Translations under genes and position numbers: made by a program
Assembly: GCA_948567375.1 (NCBI GenBank)
Contig: OX419755.1
Location: forward strand, 67,956,944-68,020,943
Direction of reading: 5' to 3'
Source of the DNA: Lunularia cruciata
Taxonomy: Eukaryota > Streptophyta > Marchantiopsida > Lunulariales > Lunulariaceae
DNA: 64,000 nucleotides
Shown: positions 48,082 through 60,599 of the stretch, in pieces
Position numbering within the stretch: position 1 is the first letter of the stretch
Layout of the letters: each line of letters starts with the position of its first letter
Notes under the pieces: generated by a model
The model's database searches: none
What the model was told of the DNA's origin: nothing
The model's input: only the letters and a program-made list of their open reading frames with translations

Positions 48082-51000
48082 TCAAATGTGAGCGTCCCCG
48101 TGAACATAGACTTCGGGTGTCTTAGAGACTTTCGAGTCTATGGTCCAATATCTCCAAACTCTCCACTCGTTTACTCGAGTGGAAAAAGGATTGCCTTCCA
48201 GGTCTGCAAGTTGAATGGACCCATTTTCATAAAGATGAAGAACTTGATAAGGCCCCATCCATCTCAAATGCAGCTTGCATGGGAAAAATATTTGGTGATT
48301 GTTGTATAACAAAACCAAATCTCCTTTGCGCATAGCCATAGGCTTGATATGCTTATCGTGCTTGAATTTCCTCTACTCTTGTACTTCCTTCGTGGTTTGC
48401 ATTGCATCGTCTCTTTTCTCTTCTAACCACATTAGTTGATGGATCCAAAGATCTTGGCTTTCTTCCTCCGACAGTCGTTCTTCGCAAAGAATCTGATATG
48501 TCGGTACTTAAAATTCAATTGGTAGTATGGGATGCAAGCCATATGTCAAGAAGTATGGAGTTTCTTTGGTTGTAATCTTTTTTGTCATTCTATATGCCCA
48601 CAAAGCGGCTGGTAATTTTGTGTCCCAATCGTAGGCATAATTGACTATCACCTTATTCAAAATTTTGCAAAGTAACCCATTCGCCTTTTTTGTTAAGCCA
48701 TTTGCTTTTGGGTTATAAGGAGTTGTCTTCCGATGTTTAATCTGGAAGTACTTGGTTAATGCCTCCATCATAGAGTTCAAAAAATGTGTCCCATTGTCAC
48801 TGACCAATTCCAGAGGACACCCATATTGGGAGATGATGTTTTGAAAGAAAAATTCCGCCATAGTTTTGGCATCATCTCTGCGAGTTGCTTTAGCTTCGAC
48901 CATCTTGGTAGCATAGTCAATGCAAACCAAAATGTATTGCTTCCTTATGACTAAGGTCATTGGTTGAATGGGCCCACAAAATCAATTCCCCATTTCTCAA
49001 ATGGGGCCAATGGTAAAACTGGTCTCAAAGGCCATTGAGAAGTAGCCATCGGCTTCCCCGTTCTCTAACAAGCATCACAGCTTTGGATATGAGCATGCAT
49101 GTCTTTGTACATTGTAGGCCACCAATACCATGAGGAAAGAATCTTCTTTACAATATTCTTCAGAGCATAGTGTCCTTCCGATGCTTTGGAACATAAAGAC
49201 TCAATTACGCCTCCGACTTTGTATGACTCCAAGCATCACCAAAGTACTTTGTCTTTGCCCATCTTGAATAGAATGTTGTGTTTGAGCTGATATGGCCCCA
49301 TTTTCCTAAGAAAGACTGCCCTCTGCTCCGGGTCTAGCCCTTCAAGACAATGGAGAGTATGCAAATAATGATATCCTGCTGCATACCTCGTACTTTGCAT
49401 TGCTATTAATTGGTATAACTCTTCATCAAGGAACTGATCATCAATTTCCCACTCCTGGTCTTGAGTTTCTAACCTGGACAGGAAGTCTGCATTTGAATGC
49501 AAAGCTCCCTTCCTTACTTGTATAGTATATGTGAATTCTTGTAACAACAAGATCTATCTTGCAATTCACCCGGACAAATCTGCCTTCTTGACCAAATGTT
49601 GCAATGCGTAATGGTCAACATAGAAGACAAACTCGTATCCTAGCATGTAGTGGCGGAATTTCTTGCAAGCATACACCATTCCGAGTGCTTCTCTTTCAAT
49701 AGTCGAATAGTTCTTTTCAGAAATTGAAATTTGTTGGCTGGCATAATACACCGGGTAGTCCTTCTTCTTCTTGTCCTCCCGACTTAAGACAACGCCGATG
49801 GCCATGGAAAAAGTGTCCATATATACATGAAAAGGGACATCCCAATTTGGGGCCCTCATAACTGGTGCTTCAACCAGTTTCTTCTTCAGGACCTGGAAAG
49901 CTTCTTCTTGATTTGCTTCCCACAAGTAGTCTTCGGATTTCTTCAGAAGCTTTGTAAGGGGTGCAGCAAGCACCACATAGTTTGACACAAAGCGTCTGTA
50001 GTATCCAACATATCCCAAGAAGGCTCTTAACTCTCGGATGTTCTTCAGGGATTCCAAAGCTATGATTACTTTAACCTTCTCAACATCAACTTCAATACCT
50101 CGGCTTGACACCCGATGCCCAGAAGAATTCCTTCCTTCATTGCAAAGAAGCATTTCTTTGGATGTAGTGACAATCCGGCAAAATGACACCTTTCAAAAGT
50201 TTGGCAAAGGTAATCCAAATGTACATCTCTTCACCCAAACACACAAAAATCATCAATGAACACTTCCACAAATTTGCATAGGAAATCCTTGAAGATTGAA
50301 TTCATCATCCGCTAGAAAGTAGTGGGAGCATTACACAACCCAAAGGGCATTTCATTGTAAGTAAAAGTGCCCCAATCGGTTGTGAATGTAGTTTTATCCT
50401 TGTCCTCTTCTCGGATGGATACTTGATTGTACCTTGAGAATCCATCGAGAAAACTATAACAAGGGTGACCAGCTACTTGGTCTAGAATTGTATTGGTAAA
50501 AGGCAAGGGATGATGATCCTTCCTTGTGACTATATTCAACTTACGGATGTCTTGGCACACTTGGATCTTCCCTATTTTCTTCTTTGGGACAATGAAAATG
50601 GGGGAAACCCATTCATTGCTTAAGACAAGGAAGATGATTCTAGCTCCTTAGTACTTGTTGATTTCATCTTTCACAAAAGGGAGTACTTCGGGTTCAGGCG
50701 GTATTATCTCTGCCAAATCAAAACTGCATCTTCAACCAAATCAATCCGGTGTTCTCCAAATTCTTGTGGTATGCCCGGCATTTGATCAATAGACCAGGCA
50801 AATACATCCTGGAATTCATAAATAGTGCAGTGTATCCTGCCAACTCCTCCGAAGTGACTGTCTTCAAAATTTTTAAAATTTTCCCTTCAGTCAAAAAAAC
50901 ATCTTGACAATTATCGGGGTTGATGACTCCTTCAACGTGGCTTACTTGGCTTAACCCGAGGCAAGTTGCCATCAAACCCCCTTCCTCCAAGTCAGGTTTA

Positions 51001-52352
51001 CCCAAGGTGAGGTCATATGGATCTTTGTCTTTGACATCCACCTCGTAGCATTCCAAGTAATTGACTTGGACTTCATCTTTGGATTCGTCTGAGGACAAAG
51101 ATGACGAGTCTTTGGATTCGTCCTCATCTTCTGATGAACTAGTTTCCCCAAGATGGGGAATCTTTGTCCAACTCACGGTCACCAGCTTTTGGTCTTCGGA
51201 CAAAATGTCCTTGAACCGTAACTTCTGCTGGTGCCAATCCACCACAACTTGGGCATTGTACAACCAAGGTCTTCCGATCAATAGAGGGTAACCAATCTTG
51301 GTCACTCGTCACAACACAATGTAGTTCAAATTGAAGGGCACCCCTCCAATGATCGTGGTAATGTTTGACAGCATGCCCAAGGGCCGTCTCTTGGTTTGGT
51401 CTGCAAATTTCAAGACTCGGGGTGTTGGCTGAAGCGTATGATACCCTAGTCGATTTGTAGTATCTTTAGTCATGACATTCACACCGGAACCCGAGTCAAT
51501 GGATATTGATGTGATCATGCACCCTGCAATCTCCGCATTGACCTTGGGAGATCCCAAATCTTCTTGTTCAATACAATAGATAGCGGGCAGGTTCTTCTTT
51601 GACATTGACCTTACTTTCTTAAGGGCCAAATTCAATTGCTTCTTGTACAGCTTGTTATCTTCCCACAATTGCTTAAATGTGATGTTGGCATTTGTGGCTG
51701 CCAAATTTGCTACAATATCGAATTGGGGTACTCCTCCCAATTTGACCATCCTCGCCTTTGGCTTCGGGTTTGAAGTCTCTCCATGTTCAATTTTGACTTT
51801 GGGACGTTTCAAAATGGTGACGGGACTACTAGTGGTCTTGACCCGAGGTTCCTCGGGTTGGCCCACCTCGGCTTGGATTAGACCCTTTACTTTGGATCAA
51901 ATGTCCGCCGGAAAAACTGGAGGCTTCATCTTTGTCTCCTCCTCCAAACTAATTTCCTGAGTTCTAAGTATTGCTTCCTTAAGTTCTTTCTGCAAGGCTT
52001 TAGCAAGGATCTTTTCCTCCTTGGTAGAAAGAATTGTCTTTGGGCGCAGTCTCTTTGCCTTTCTGGAAGACGACAAGATCATACTCAACTCTTTGGGGTC
52101 ACGCTTCTTCTTACTTGCACGTGTCTCAACCTTCAAAATTTCAAGGTCCAGCCGTTCTCCTTCCGAGGCCAGACGCCCTTCTTGAGGTCTCTCCTCCTCA
52201 AGTGTTATACAATTTACATTCGTATCACCCTTTGCTTGAAGCATTGCACGCTCAGTAGGGGTCTGTACATATTTTATAGGCGGCTTTGGGTTTGGTGGGT
52301 GAGGGCATTGGTTGCCCATTGTTGGGGAATTTTTTTGGCCTTGAGAGTGCAC
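48082..52352 (-). pseudogene. Decayed Ty3/gypsy pol (protease, RT, RNase H, integrase)
   Basis: In transcript order: a Lys/Glu-rich gag-protease linker (52352-51897), an aspartic protease with SISIDSGSGVNVM (51866-51309) and IGRPWL (51290), RT (50560-50190) with LDGFSRYNQ, MPFGLCNAPTTF and an FIDD catalytic motif near 50260, RNase H with MDTFSMAIGVVLS and STIEREALGMVYA (49566-50189), integrase core with VCIDYATKM, LVSDNGTHF and NPKANGL (48508-48960), and the integrase C-terminus with LRWMGPYQV (48082-48339). Several stops and frameshifts break it. One is a TAG where the conserved RT motif has Gln (TTF-stop-RMM, near 50311). A complete gag was not seen. The LRWMGPYQV-type C-terminus resembles Tat/Athila-like elements, but this placement is tentative. 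Confidence 0.88.
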
Positions 52353-54320
52353 CAGGCACCTGGCTGCTTGTGCTTAGTTTGTCCTTATAGTAGCTGATTT
52401 AGAGTCTTTGTAGATTGACATTCTCTTCCTATTCCGGGTGTGTTGGAAATCTCAACTCTATAAGAATTCAGGGTTTTCTTTGCTTCATGGGGTCGGGTTT
52501 CTCAACGGTTTGTGTTTGTCCTTGACCTTCACAGAACTGTCTAGCTCATGCGGTTTTAGCTATGGTTTTGGACTTGACGGTTCCTAAGACAGGCTGGGAT
52601 TTTTACGAACAATAAATAGTATTCTATTTAGCTCAACCCGGCCAGACTACTGAGTCGAACCATTCATATAGATGGAATAAGAGCTCCTAAAATGGAGCTT
52701 CCTTGATGCTAGTCACAGATCAAACACACCATCATCTCAGGATTTGTCATTCATAAAATTTTCAGATGCAAGGTTCACAAGATCAACAACCCAACCAATT
52801 CTAGTTCATATAGTGTCTGCACTAAATTATGACATAACTTCACTTCAGTTGGTGCTTCTCACATACACTCTGTTTGATAAGAGTAAAGGCAACTCACCCT
52901 CCGGACCTCTTCTTCACCTCCTAGTTGCACTCCCATCAATGTTTCCTTGCAAAAACTTCTGTTATCAGCCAAATATCCTTCATGAAACGTCCTCAGCTCT
53001 CCTTTTAGAGAACTTCTATTAGCAGCTCAATGCACCACTATCTTGACCTCCATTCTCAAAGTCCTATGCCAGCCTTAACTCCGTCATTCATGTCACATGT
53101 CAACTTTTCCCTTGAAAGTTCTCCCTGCACCGACACCCATCAGCTCTTCAATTTCAAAATTTTCTCCTTGGTCATGTCATTGCCCAATGGCCTCTCAAGG
53201 CATCTCTCTCTCTCCTTCCTCTGTCTTGTTGCAAACGAGCCCAAAAAATGCTTGAAACTACACTCTCTTTCAATCTCCCTACCAATTTGTGAAGCTCCAC
53301 ACTCAGCCCTACTGCTCTTCTCTATTGCTCTTCTCAAAACTTATGCTGTCCAAGCATCAACTCCTAGGGAACATTCTTTCTACAAAACCCTTTCTCTTCC
53401 TGAACCCTCTCTCAACCCTACTAGTCCTGTGAAATTTTCTTTCTTGTCTAGCCCTCTCTCTCTTGCAAGGTCCTTCATTCTCTTGGGAAGAAACCCATTT
53501 TCTGCTTGCACTCTCAAGGCCTTTGCTTTCTTGCAAAAATTTCTCTCCTATACACTACACACCTTCAAGGCATACGCCCTGCCATTTGTTCATCTGGCCA
53601 CTGTCTTGCTCAATAGCACTTTTGAAAGTTTCTCTCTCCTTCTATCACAGACCAAGGCCAAGCAACCTTCAAAAATCTCTCTTCAATAGTTCACTCCTGT
53701 CCAGACCAAGCCCTAGAGACTCTCACTCCTTCACTCTGTACAGTCTCTCATTCACTTTGTCCACGCTCTCATTCACTCTGTCTAGTCTCTCATTCACTCT
53801 GCTCAGCCTCTCCTTTGTGAGAATTCTCCATTGTCACATTTTCAAAAGCACATCCTCTACATTCAAATTTCATTCCATGTCTACCTTTTCACAACAAACA
53901 TTCTCCATTCAAAATTTGCTCTCCTATCAACACTCTCACAATAAACATCCTTCCACATTCAAAATCATTCCTTGTCCAGTCAGAGCAACCCTAACTCGAA
54001 TTTATCCATGTCACTGGTTATTGCTCACGAAAGCCAACCTTCAAAATCTCTCCTATCCAGTGCAAGGCAAAGTCAGACTCTTGAATTCCTTCTCTTGCTC
54101 CTGCCCTAGTTCAGTCCTTCCTACAAATTTCAACTCCTTCTCTTCTCCACTATTCCAAATCAATGACTAAGCAAAACTTCAAATCTCTTGCTCCTATCAC
54201 AACCAACCCTCAATTTTCTTTCCTTCTTTCTCCTCTCCTCTGTTCTGATCAATGACCAAGCAAAACTCAAAAATATCCTGCTCTTGCAACAACCATATAC
54301 CTCCACTCTCAAAAAATTTC
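52353..54320. other. Pyrimidine-rich stretch (plus strand) upstream of the gypsy pol
   Basis: From about 52.7 kb the plus strand is dominated by CT-rich words (CTCTC, TCTCT, CTTTC), so the minus strand is purine-rich. Long plus-strand frames at 53030-53689 and 53463-54170 are Ser/Leu/Phe repeats produced by this composition. The stretch occupies the position of the 5' LTR, leader or gag of the element on the minus strand, but I recognise none of these. Confidence 0.5.
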
Positions 54321-55460
54321 CCTCCTCTTGTCACAGCCCTAAGGCATCCTAACTCAAAATTTCCTCTGCCCCTGCAATAGCCTCTCTCAACTCTCAAAAA
54401 ATCTTTCCCTGGCCATGTCACAGCCCTAAGGCATCTCAAAATTCTCCTCTGGCCATGCCAGAGTCCTTGTCAACTCTTGAAAATCTTTCCTTTCCTGTTA
54501 CAGCCCTAAGGCATCTCAAAATTCTCCTCTAGCCCTACAACACTCTCTCTCAACTCTTGAAAATCGTTCCGTGGCCCTGTCATAGCCCTAAGGCATCTCG
54601 AAAATCTCTTTTGGCCCTGCAAGAGTCCTTGTCAACTCTCCAAATCTTTCCTCTCATGTCACAACCCTAAGGCATCTCAAAAATTCCCTCTGGCCCTGCA
54701 AGAGCCCTTGTCAACTCTCAAAAATCTTTCCTCTCTTGTCACAACCCTAAGGCATCTTGAAATTCTCCTTTGGCCCAGCAACACTCTCTCTCAACTCCCA
54801 AAAATCTTTCCTTGGCCCTATCACAGCCCTGAGGCATCTCAAAAGTCTCCTTTGGCCATGCAAGAGTCTTTGTCAATTCTCAAATACCTTTCTCTCCTAT
54901 CACAACCCTAAGGCATTTTGAAAATCTCCTCTGGCACTGCAACACCCTCTCTCAACTCTCAAAAATCTTTCCCTGGCCCTGTCATAGCCCTAAGGCATCT
55001 CAAAAATTCCCTCTGGCCCTGCAAGAGTCTTTGTCAATTCTCCAAAACCTCTCTCTTGTCACAGCCCTAAGGCATCTCAAAAATCCCCTCTGGCCCTACA
55101 AGAGTCTTTGTCAATTCTCAAATACCTTTCTCTCCTATCACAGCCCTTAGGCATTTCAAAAATCTCCTCTGGCCTTGCAACACCCTCTCTCAACTCTCAA
55201 AAATATTTCCCTGGCCTTGTCACAACCCTAAGGCATCTCAAAAATCCCCTCTGGCCTTGCAAGAGTCTTTGTCATTTCTAGAATACCTTTCTCTCCTGTC
55301 ACAGCCCTAAGGCATTTCAAAAATCTCCTCTGGCCTTGCAACACCCTCTCTCAACTCTTAAAAATCTTTCCCTGGCCTTGTCACAACCCTAAGGCATCTT
55401 GAAAATCCCCTTTGGCCCTGCAAGAGTCTTTGTCAATTCTTGAATACCTTCCTCTCTTGT
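54320..55460. repeat. Minisatellite array, about 80-bp unit, about 14 copies
   Basis: Each unit carries CCCTAAGGCATCTCAAAA, then a CTCCTCTGGCCCTGCAA block, then CTCTCAAAAATC. Two variants alternate over much of the array. One contains AGAGTCTTTGTCAA and TCTCCTGTCACAG; the other contains ACACCCTCTCTCAAC and CCCTGGCCCTGTCACAG. This gives a dimeric higher-order unit of roughly 160 bp. Copies diverge by scattered substitutions. Confidence 0.85.
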
Positions 55461-55461
55461 C

Positions 55462-55915
55462 ACAACCCTATTCCTTCTCCAAGCAGACCTGTCTCCCCCC
55501 CGAAACTTCCCTTTCTCCTTTAGCCTTTTCTCTCGAAGCATAAACCTCCTTGCTGTTCATGCAAAAGCCTAAGGGATCCTCTCAAAATATCCATGATCAG
55601 CCCTATTCCTTCTCCAAGCAGACCTGTCTTCCCCCCGAGACTTCCCTTTTTCCATCAGCCTGTTCTCTTGAAGCATAAACCTCCCTGCTGTTCCTGCATG
55701 AGCCTAAGGCATCCTCTCAAAATATCCCTGTTCAGCCCTATTCCTTCTTGAAGCAGACCTGTCTTCCCCCAAAACTTTCCTTTCTCCTTCAGCCTTTTCT
55801 CTTGAAGCATAAACCTCCCTGCTGTTCCTGCACAAGCCTAAGGCATCCTCTCAAAATATCCTTGTCCAGCCCTGTTCCTTCTCCAAGCAGGCTTGTCTCC
55901 CCCCAAAACTTCTTT
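55462..55915. repeat. Minisatellite array, about 134-bp unit, about 3.4 copies
   Basis: Units start near 55467, 55602, 55736 and 55871 with CCCTATTCCTTCTCCAAGCA and include TTCTCTTGAAGCATAAACCT and CTAAGGCATCCTCTCAAAA. The motif CTAAGGCATC.TCAAAA is shared with the preceding 80-bp array, suggesting a common origin. Confidence 0.85.
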
Positions 55916-56159
55916 TGCTACTGCAACTAACTAAAATACTCTTGAGATCCCAATAATATAAACAAACTCCAATGCTTAATTGACATCCAAATAAACCCAA
56001 GCTTATGTAACATTAAAGAAAATCCACCACTCAATTTCCTCCCTCCCTTAACACAAGATAAAATCCTTGAGCTTACAAGAACACAAAACAACTACCAGTT
56101 TCACCATAACATAAACCCTTGAGTTCACTAACGTGAAGACTCACACCAAATGGCACCAA

Positions 56160-58564
56160 TACTACATGTAGATTAATCTCCCGATGACATCCATCCCACC
56201 AATCTTGTGCAGCCACCGGTCTGCACCAGCAAGTCCGGAGTGATCAATATCAGCTTTCTTCAGTGGCATCTTCCAAATCACCTCCAAAGCTGAAGTCACA
56301 ATCTCTTTCCTCCTTGGTTCCCGATTGCCTCTTGAAAAGTTTAACCCTTTTCCCCGCGTAAGGCAGACAATGTGTAGCGCCATCTAGCTCCCGCACACTA
56401 TAGGTGGCATTCTCGTGAACTTTGGTAACAAAAAATGGACCATGCCAACAGCGGGCAAACTTCTTGAGGGTCAAATGATGTATGTCTAGGCTGTTATCAA
56501 AAACCAGCACCCAATCCCCTTCATTGATAGGCACTAGTCGCAACCGGTGAGTCTTGTCAAAGTAACTTTGTTCCTCAGCCGTGCTTCCTTCACCTTCTTG
56601 CGTGCCACTTGTAATTTCTACGGTGTTAGGTTGAAGTGCTTGATTCTACGCATGATCAATTCCTCTGTAGACACATTATCCTCCCACTGAACAATTCTCC
56701 AACTAACAATGTCCTCTTCCATAGGCATAGTAGGTAAGTGCCCTGATACTAACTCAATAGGTGGTATCCCAATTACCGAGCTGCAAGTTAACCTATCAGC
56801 CATGAGTGCTAAGGGCAGCAAATCAGGCCATCTGTATGTCTCACCTTGGCAAGCCTTCACCAAAGCATTCACTATTGGCGGATGACCTCATTCACTCTTA
56901 CCGTTGGCTTTCGGATTGTAGGAAGTAGTCAGGTTCAGTTTGATGTTGAACTTCGCAAAGAAGTCAGATGCTTCCCTTGCATCCAACTCTCCTTGATCTG
57001 CCCTCATCCGGTAGAAACATCCGTGCCTGGCAATGATATCCTCTGAGACAAACCAACACACCTGCTGGGTATGTGTAGATGACAACGCTCTTCCTTCCAC
57101 ATAATTAGATAGATCTTCCCTAGCTAGTACTAGATATTTAGCTCCTCGGACTCCTAAAGGCATATGAACCAAGTCCAAAACCCACTAAAAATGGAGATTT
57201 AGCGGATAAGTAGGTTTCAAACCATCTCTGTGCCTTACCTTGGAGTAGATCTGACAAATCTCATAGGTTTCCACATACCGTCATACCTTTGTATAAATAC
57301 CTGGCCACCAATACAAACCTCGGATGTGCTCGTATGTACCCTGAACCCCATGATGTCCGACAACATCTGCATCATGCAACTTCCATAGCACTCTCTCCTT
57401 CGTCTCCTCATCTCCCAACACTCTCAGTGGAACTCTAGAGCTGCTCTTGGGCCTTTGCCAAAGATACCCGTCCTTCAACAAGAATTTTCCGGATCTCCTT
57501 CTAATCTTCTCAAACTCTTCCCTGGTCCATTTGGAGTTCTTCTCTTGAGAACTAAGATACTTTCCAACAACTAGAAGATCATCCTTGTACAGTTCTTCTC
57601 TAAAGGGTAAGTTCAAGTCCAGCTCATACACATCCACCATATAGTCATTTTCAGCTCCTTCATAACATGCTCTAGACAACAGATCAGCTACTAGATTGTC
57701 CTTCCTAGCTATGTACCTTAGCTCTGGATTAAACATCCAAATGAATGCTATCCAATGCAACATGGCAATGTCTGGAGTGTCACAATTGGCAACTATTCCA
57801 AGCAACGGCAAGCAATTTGTCTCTAGAATGACATAGGTCCCTATTAGGCAATTTCTATCCTGTCTTAGCGCTATCTTGGCACCCCACAATTCCTATTTGA
57901 CCTGAGGGTACCTTTGTTGCCATTTTGTGAAGATCCTTGCTCCAAACCTTGCTACAAATCTGTTGCCGTTCTCGTCATCTTGGCCCACAGCCCAACCAAA
58001 AGCATAAGGACTTGAGTCAACCATAACTATAATCGGTCGTCCACAGCGGTAGTCAAGCGAGTGGAGCACAGGCGGGTTCTGTAATGCTTTCTTTAGTTTT
58101 GCCATAGCAACCAAATGTTCTGGTCTCTAGACAAACCTGATCCTTTTCCTCAAAAGCTGGTAGAGCGGCTCTACAACATGACCAAAGTGCGGAATCGAGA
58201 TATGATAGAAAATACATGCCCCTAAGAAACCTCTTCTTGGTTCTATCCCGGAACCCAATCAATCTACTGCACTGGGAATGCATTACGAGTATTGCATTCT
58301 GTGTTTGCATGGATTGACTTGCCACATGCGGTGCACCATACATTAGATCTACCAAATGTTGGGGCCTTCCTTTTGTCCTTAGCCCCAATCATCTAGATCT
58401 TGATCCAAAAACTCCTTGATGAGGGCATCCAGCTTAGAATCCGCCTTATGTACACTATTTGTTGGGGGAGTCACTGGTTTCTTACCCCATGTCTTTGTAC
58501 TTGTCTTGGCTTTGATTCCTCTTTGGATTCCAAAGAAGAGCTTGAAGACGTGGAGGATTCCTCC
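56160..58564 (-). pseudogene. 5'-truncated Ty3/gypsy pol (RNase H, integrase)
   Basis: In transcript order: an RT/RNase H remnant from about 58390, RNase H with VMVDSSPYAFGWAVGQ (58114-57893), its continuation with YIARKDNLVADLLSR (57889-57281), the integrase zinc-binding region (DADVVGHHGVQGTYEHIRG), integrase core (57178-56888) with MRADQGELDA and TTSYNPKANGKSE, and an integrase C-terminus (56543-56250) with FARCWHGPFFVTKV and YSVRELDGA. It is a different family from its neighbours. Its upstream end stops at the LTR boundary at 58565. Premature stops separate the pieces. Confidence 0.85.
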
Positions 58565-58885
58565 TGTCGTGCGTATATACATCACCACACAACATACATC
58601 ACTGTCAACATCATACACTATAGAAACACAACTCACACATAAGTCATACATAGACTCTAAAGTGCCACAATAATCAGATTGCTTAACACTCTCAACTCAA
58701 CTCAACTCAGATCAGTACTTGATCTGTCACTCTATAAACTGCCAACAATTGGGCACTAATTACAGTCAAGCCACACCCACTCAAGCATAGAGAATCCAGG
58801 TGACGCTTGCCGGCCTCTGTCCACCATAGCCAGGAACTCGAAGGCTTAACATCAGAGAAGTGAGCTCTCTAGAGCTGGCGGTTAG
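58565..58885 (-). repeat. LTR segment at the 3' end of copy B
   Basis: Matches the first 310 bp of 43333-43873 almost throughout (for example CAAGCATAGAGAATCCAGGT and CATCAGAGAAGTGAGCTCT), then departs to GCGGTTAGGTCCCTCTAAC as in copy A. Its outer end abuts the truncated pol remnant at 58564. Confidence 0.75.
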
Positions 58886-59040
58886 GTCCCTCTAACTCCA
58901 GATAGCCATCTACTCTAAGTATATGGTATACCCTCTAATGGGCAAAGATCAGGAGGCTGGGTGCTGTGGAGCCCCATCGTTAGTCGACTGTTTGCAATCT
59001 ATACCATATAAAGAATGAACTAGCTATAGGTCAAGTACAT

Positions 59041-60440
59041 CTAGGACATAACCACTGTGAGGGGAGGAGTCATACATGCCATATGCCATCCTCTCGAACA
59101 ACTATCACACACTAACATACTAGCAGCTCCACCAGAAGAGCCACATAACATACACCTCAAGCCTGCACGTACAAGTGCCAAGCTTGGGTCCATAGTACCA
59201 TCAATGTTTGGAAGGTGGCATGGCGCACAATTGCGCACATGATCCTTCCAAACAACACCATCATGTCCTTCTAACACAAGGACTCCAGATGGCAAAACCT
59301 CACGCACTCTCAAGATAGTGCGGCCTGTAGAAACATCAAGTGTCATCGATGCTGTCTGCTGTAGATATACATAGTCACCTAGATGAAATCGACGGATTGA
59401 GGATGTATAACCTCCTCCTCGAATGGTAGCATAGCATAAAGTATCTCTATGCTGAGCAATTGCCAAGCTCTCAAAGGCCATCGGCATCACTCTCCAAAAG
59501 ATCTCTGCTCGTTGAGAACATGCGCTCATCCATACATCGGGGTCATCCAAGTCCAAAACTACAATAGCATCTCAACGAATGGCTGCAGGTAAATCAGGAT
59601 CTCATCCATAGAGTAGAAAGTATGGAGAGAAGGATGCTAAGGAGGCCTGCCGGCTGAACCGATAGCCCATGGCCAACCAAGGTAATTGGAGATCCCAATC
59701 TTACAAGTGACCTCTCTACAGGCCATACTTTTGCAATCCTCTCTTCACCGTCTGAACCACTCTCTCTGCTAAGCCATCTACCTCAGGGTGATCTTGGGAG
59801 GTAGTACGATGATCAATCAAAGCCTTGTCACACAAGACCTGAAACTCCCCCAAGAACTCTGTACCCTGATCAGTCAAAACCTTAGCTAGTGCACCAAAAT
59901 GACTAAGAACTTGATCTAGGAACGAGTAAGCTGTCCCTTCACTAGACTTTTCAGGAAGTGCCACCAACTCAATCCACTTGGAGAAGTGCTCCACCATCAC
60001 CAAAACATATTGATGATGTCTCACAATCAGTGGTAAAGGTCCGGCAAAGTCCAAACTCCAACAGTAACCCAATCCCATGATAGGTAATGGGTGTAACTGT
60101 GGCGTAGGAGCATTGAATGATGCTCTAACTTGGTCACAAACCATACATCTGGCAACAAACTACTGTACCTCGGTCTGCATACCGCGCCACCAATAATGAC
60201 TATGGAGTAAGCTATATGTACACTTTACTCCAAAATGTCCTAGCTCCTCATGAGCATGACGGACCAACTATGGTCTCTGAGATGGAAGTGGTACTACTTG
60301 CACTCTACCATCCTCCCATACACGCAAAAGGTGTCTACTCTCCAATCTAAACCATCTGGCTTGTTGAAGAACACGGTCTCTCTCCTTGGCTCCAACTGTG
60401 CCACCCACAACACCAGTGCGAAGATAGTCCATCACTAAGA
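59041..60440 (-). pseudogene. Copy B integrase and damaged PHD finger
   Basis: Zinc-binding domain (HAHEELGHFG, CMVC), catalytic core with the three acidic residues (SLDFAG, LTDQGTEF, HPEVDGLAERVV), and a C-terminal chromatin-reader-like PHD finger starting LRCMLCGSSGG and CDSCSRGWHMACMTPPL. Compared with copy A the end of the PHD finger is lost. Copy A reads TVVPQGQWLCPRCT; copy B reads TVVMS and stops, because 17 bp between two TGGTT repeats are deleted, removing the last zinc-ligand pair. Stops also occur after VPLPSQRP and after TEVQ. Confidence 0.88.
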
Positions 60441-60599
60441 CATCATCATGAATGTCTCGCTGAATTGTACCAATATCTTCACTCTTTGGATTTGTGACCT
60501 CAATAACTCCTCCTGTATGGGCTCAGAGAGATACCACCAAAGCCTCTGCAAATATACACAAAAAGGCCGATGCATGCCCACCTGGCACCATCTCCTCAT

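Noticed and set aside
53030-54170. Two long overlapping plus-strand frames rich in Ser, Leu and Phe
   Set aside because: They arise from CT-rich DNA that rarely contains stop codons; the two frames overlap each other and have no motif.
54320-55460. CRISPR-like or telomeric array
   Set aside because: Whole 80-bp units repeat with no unique spacers, and CCCTAAGG is embedded in longer units rather than being a CCCTAAA telomere tract.
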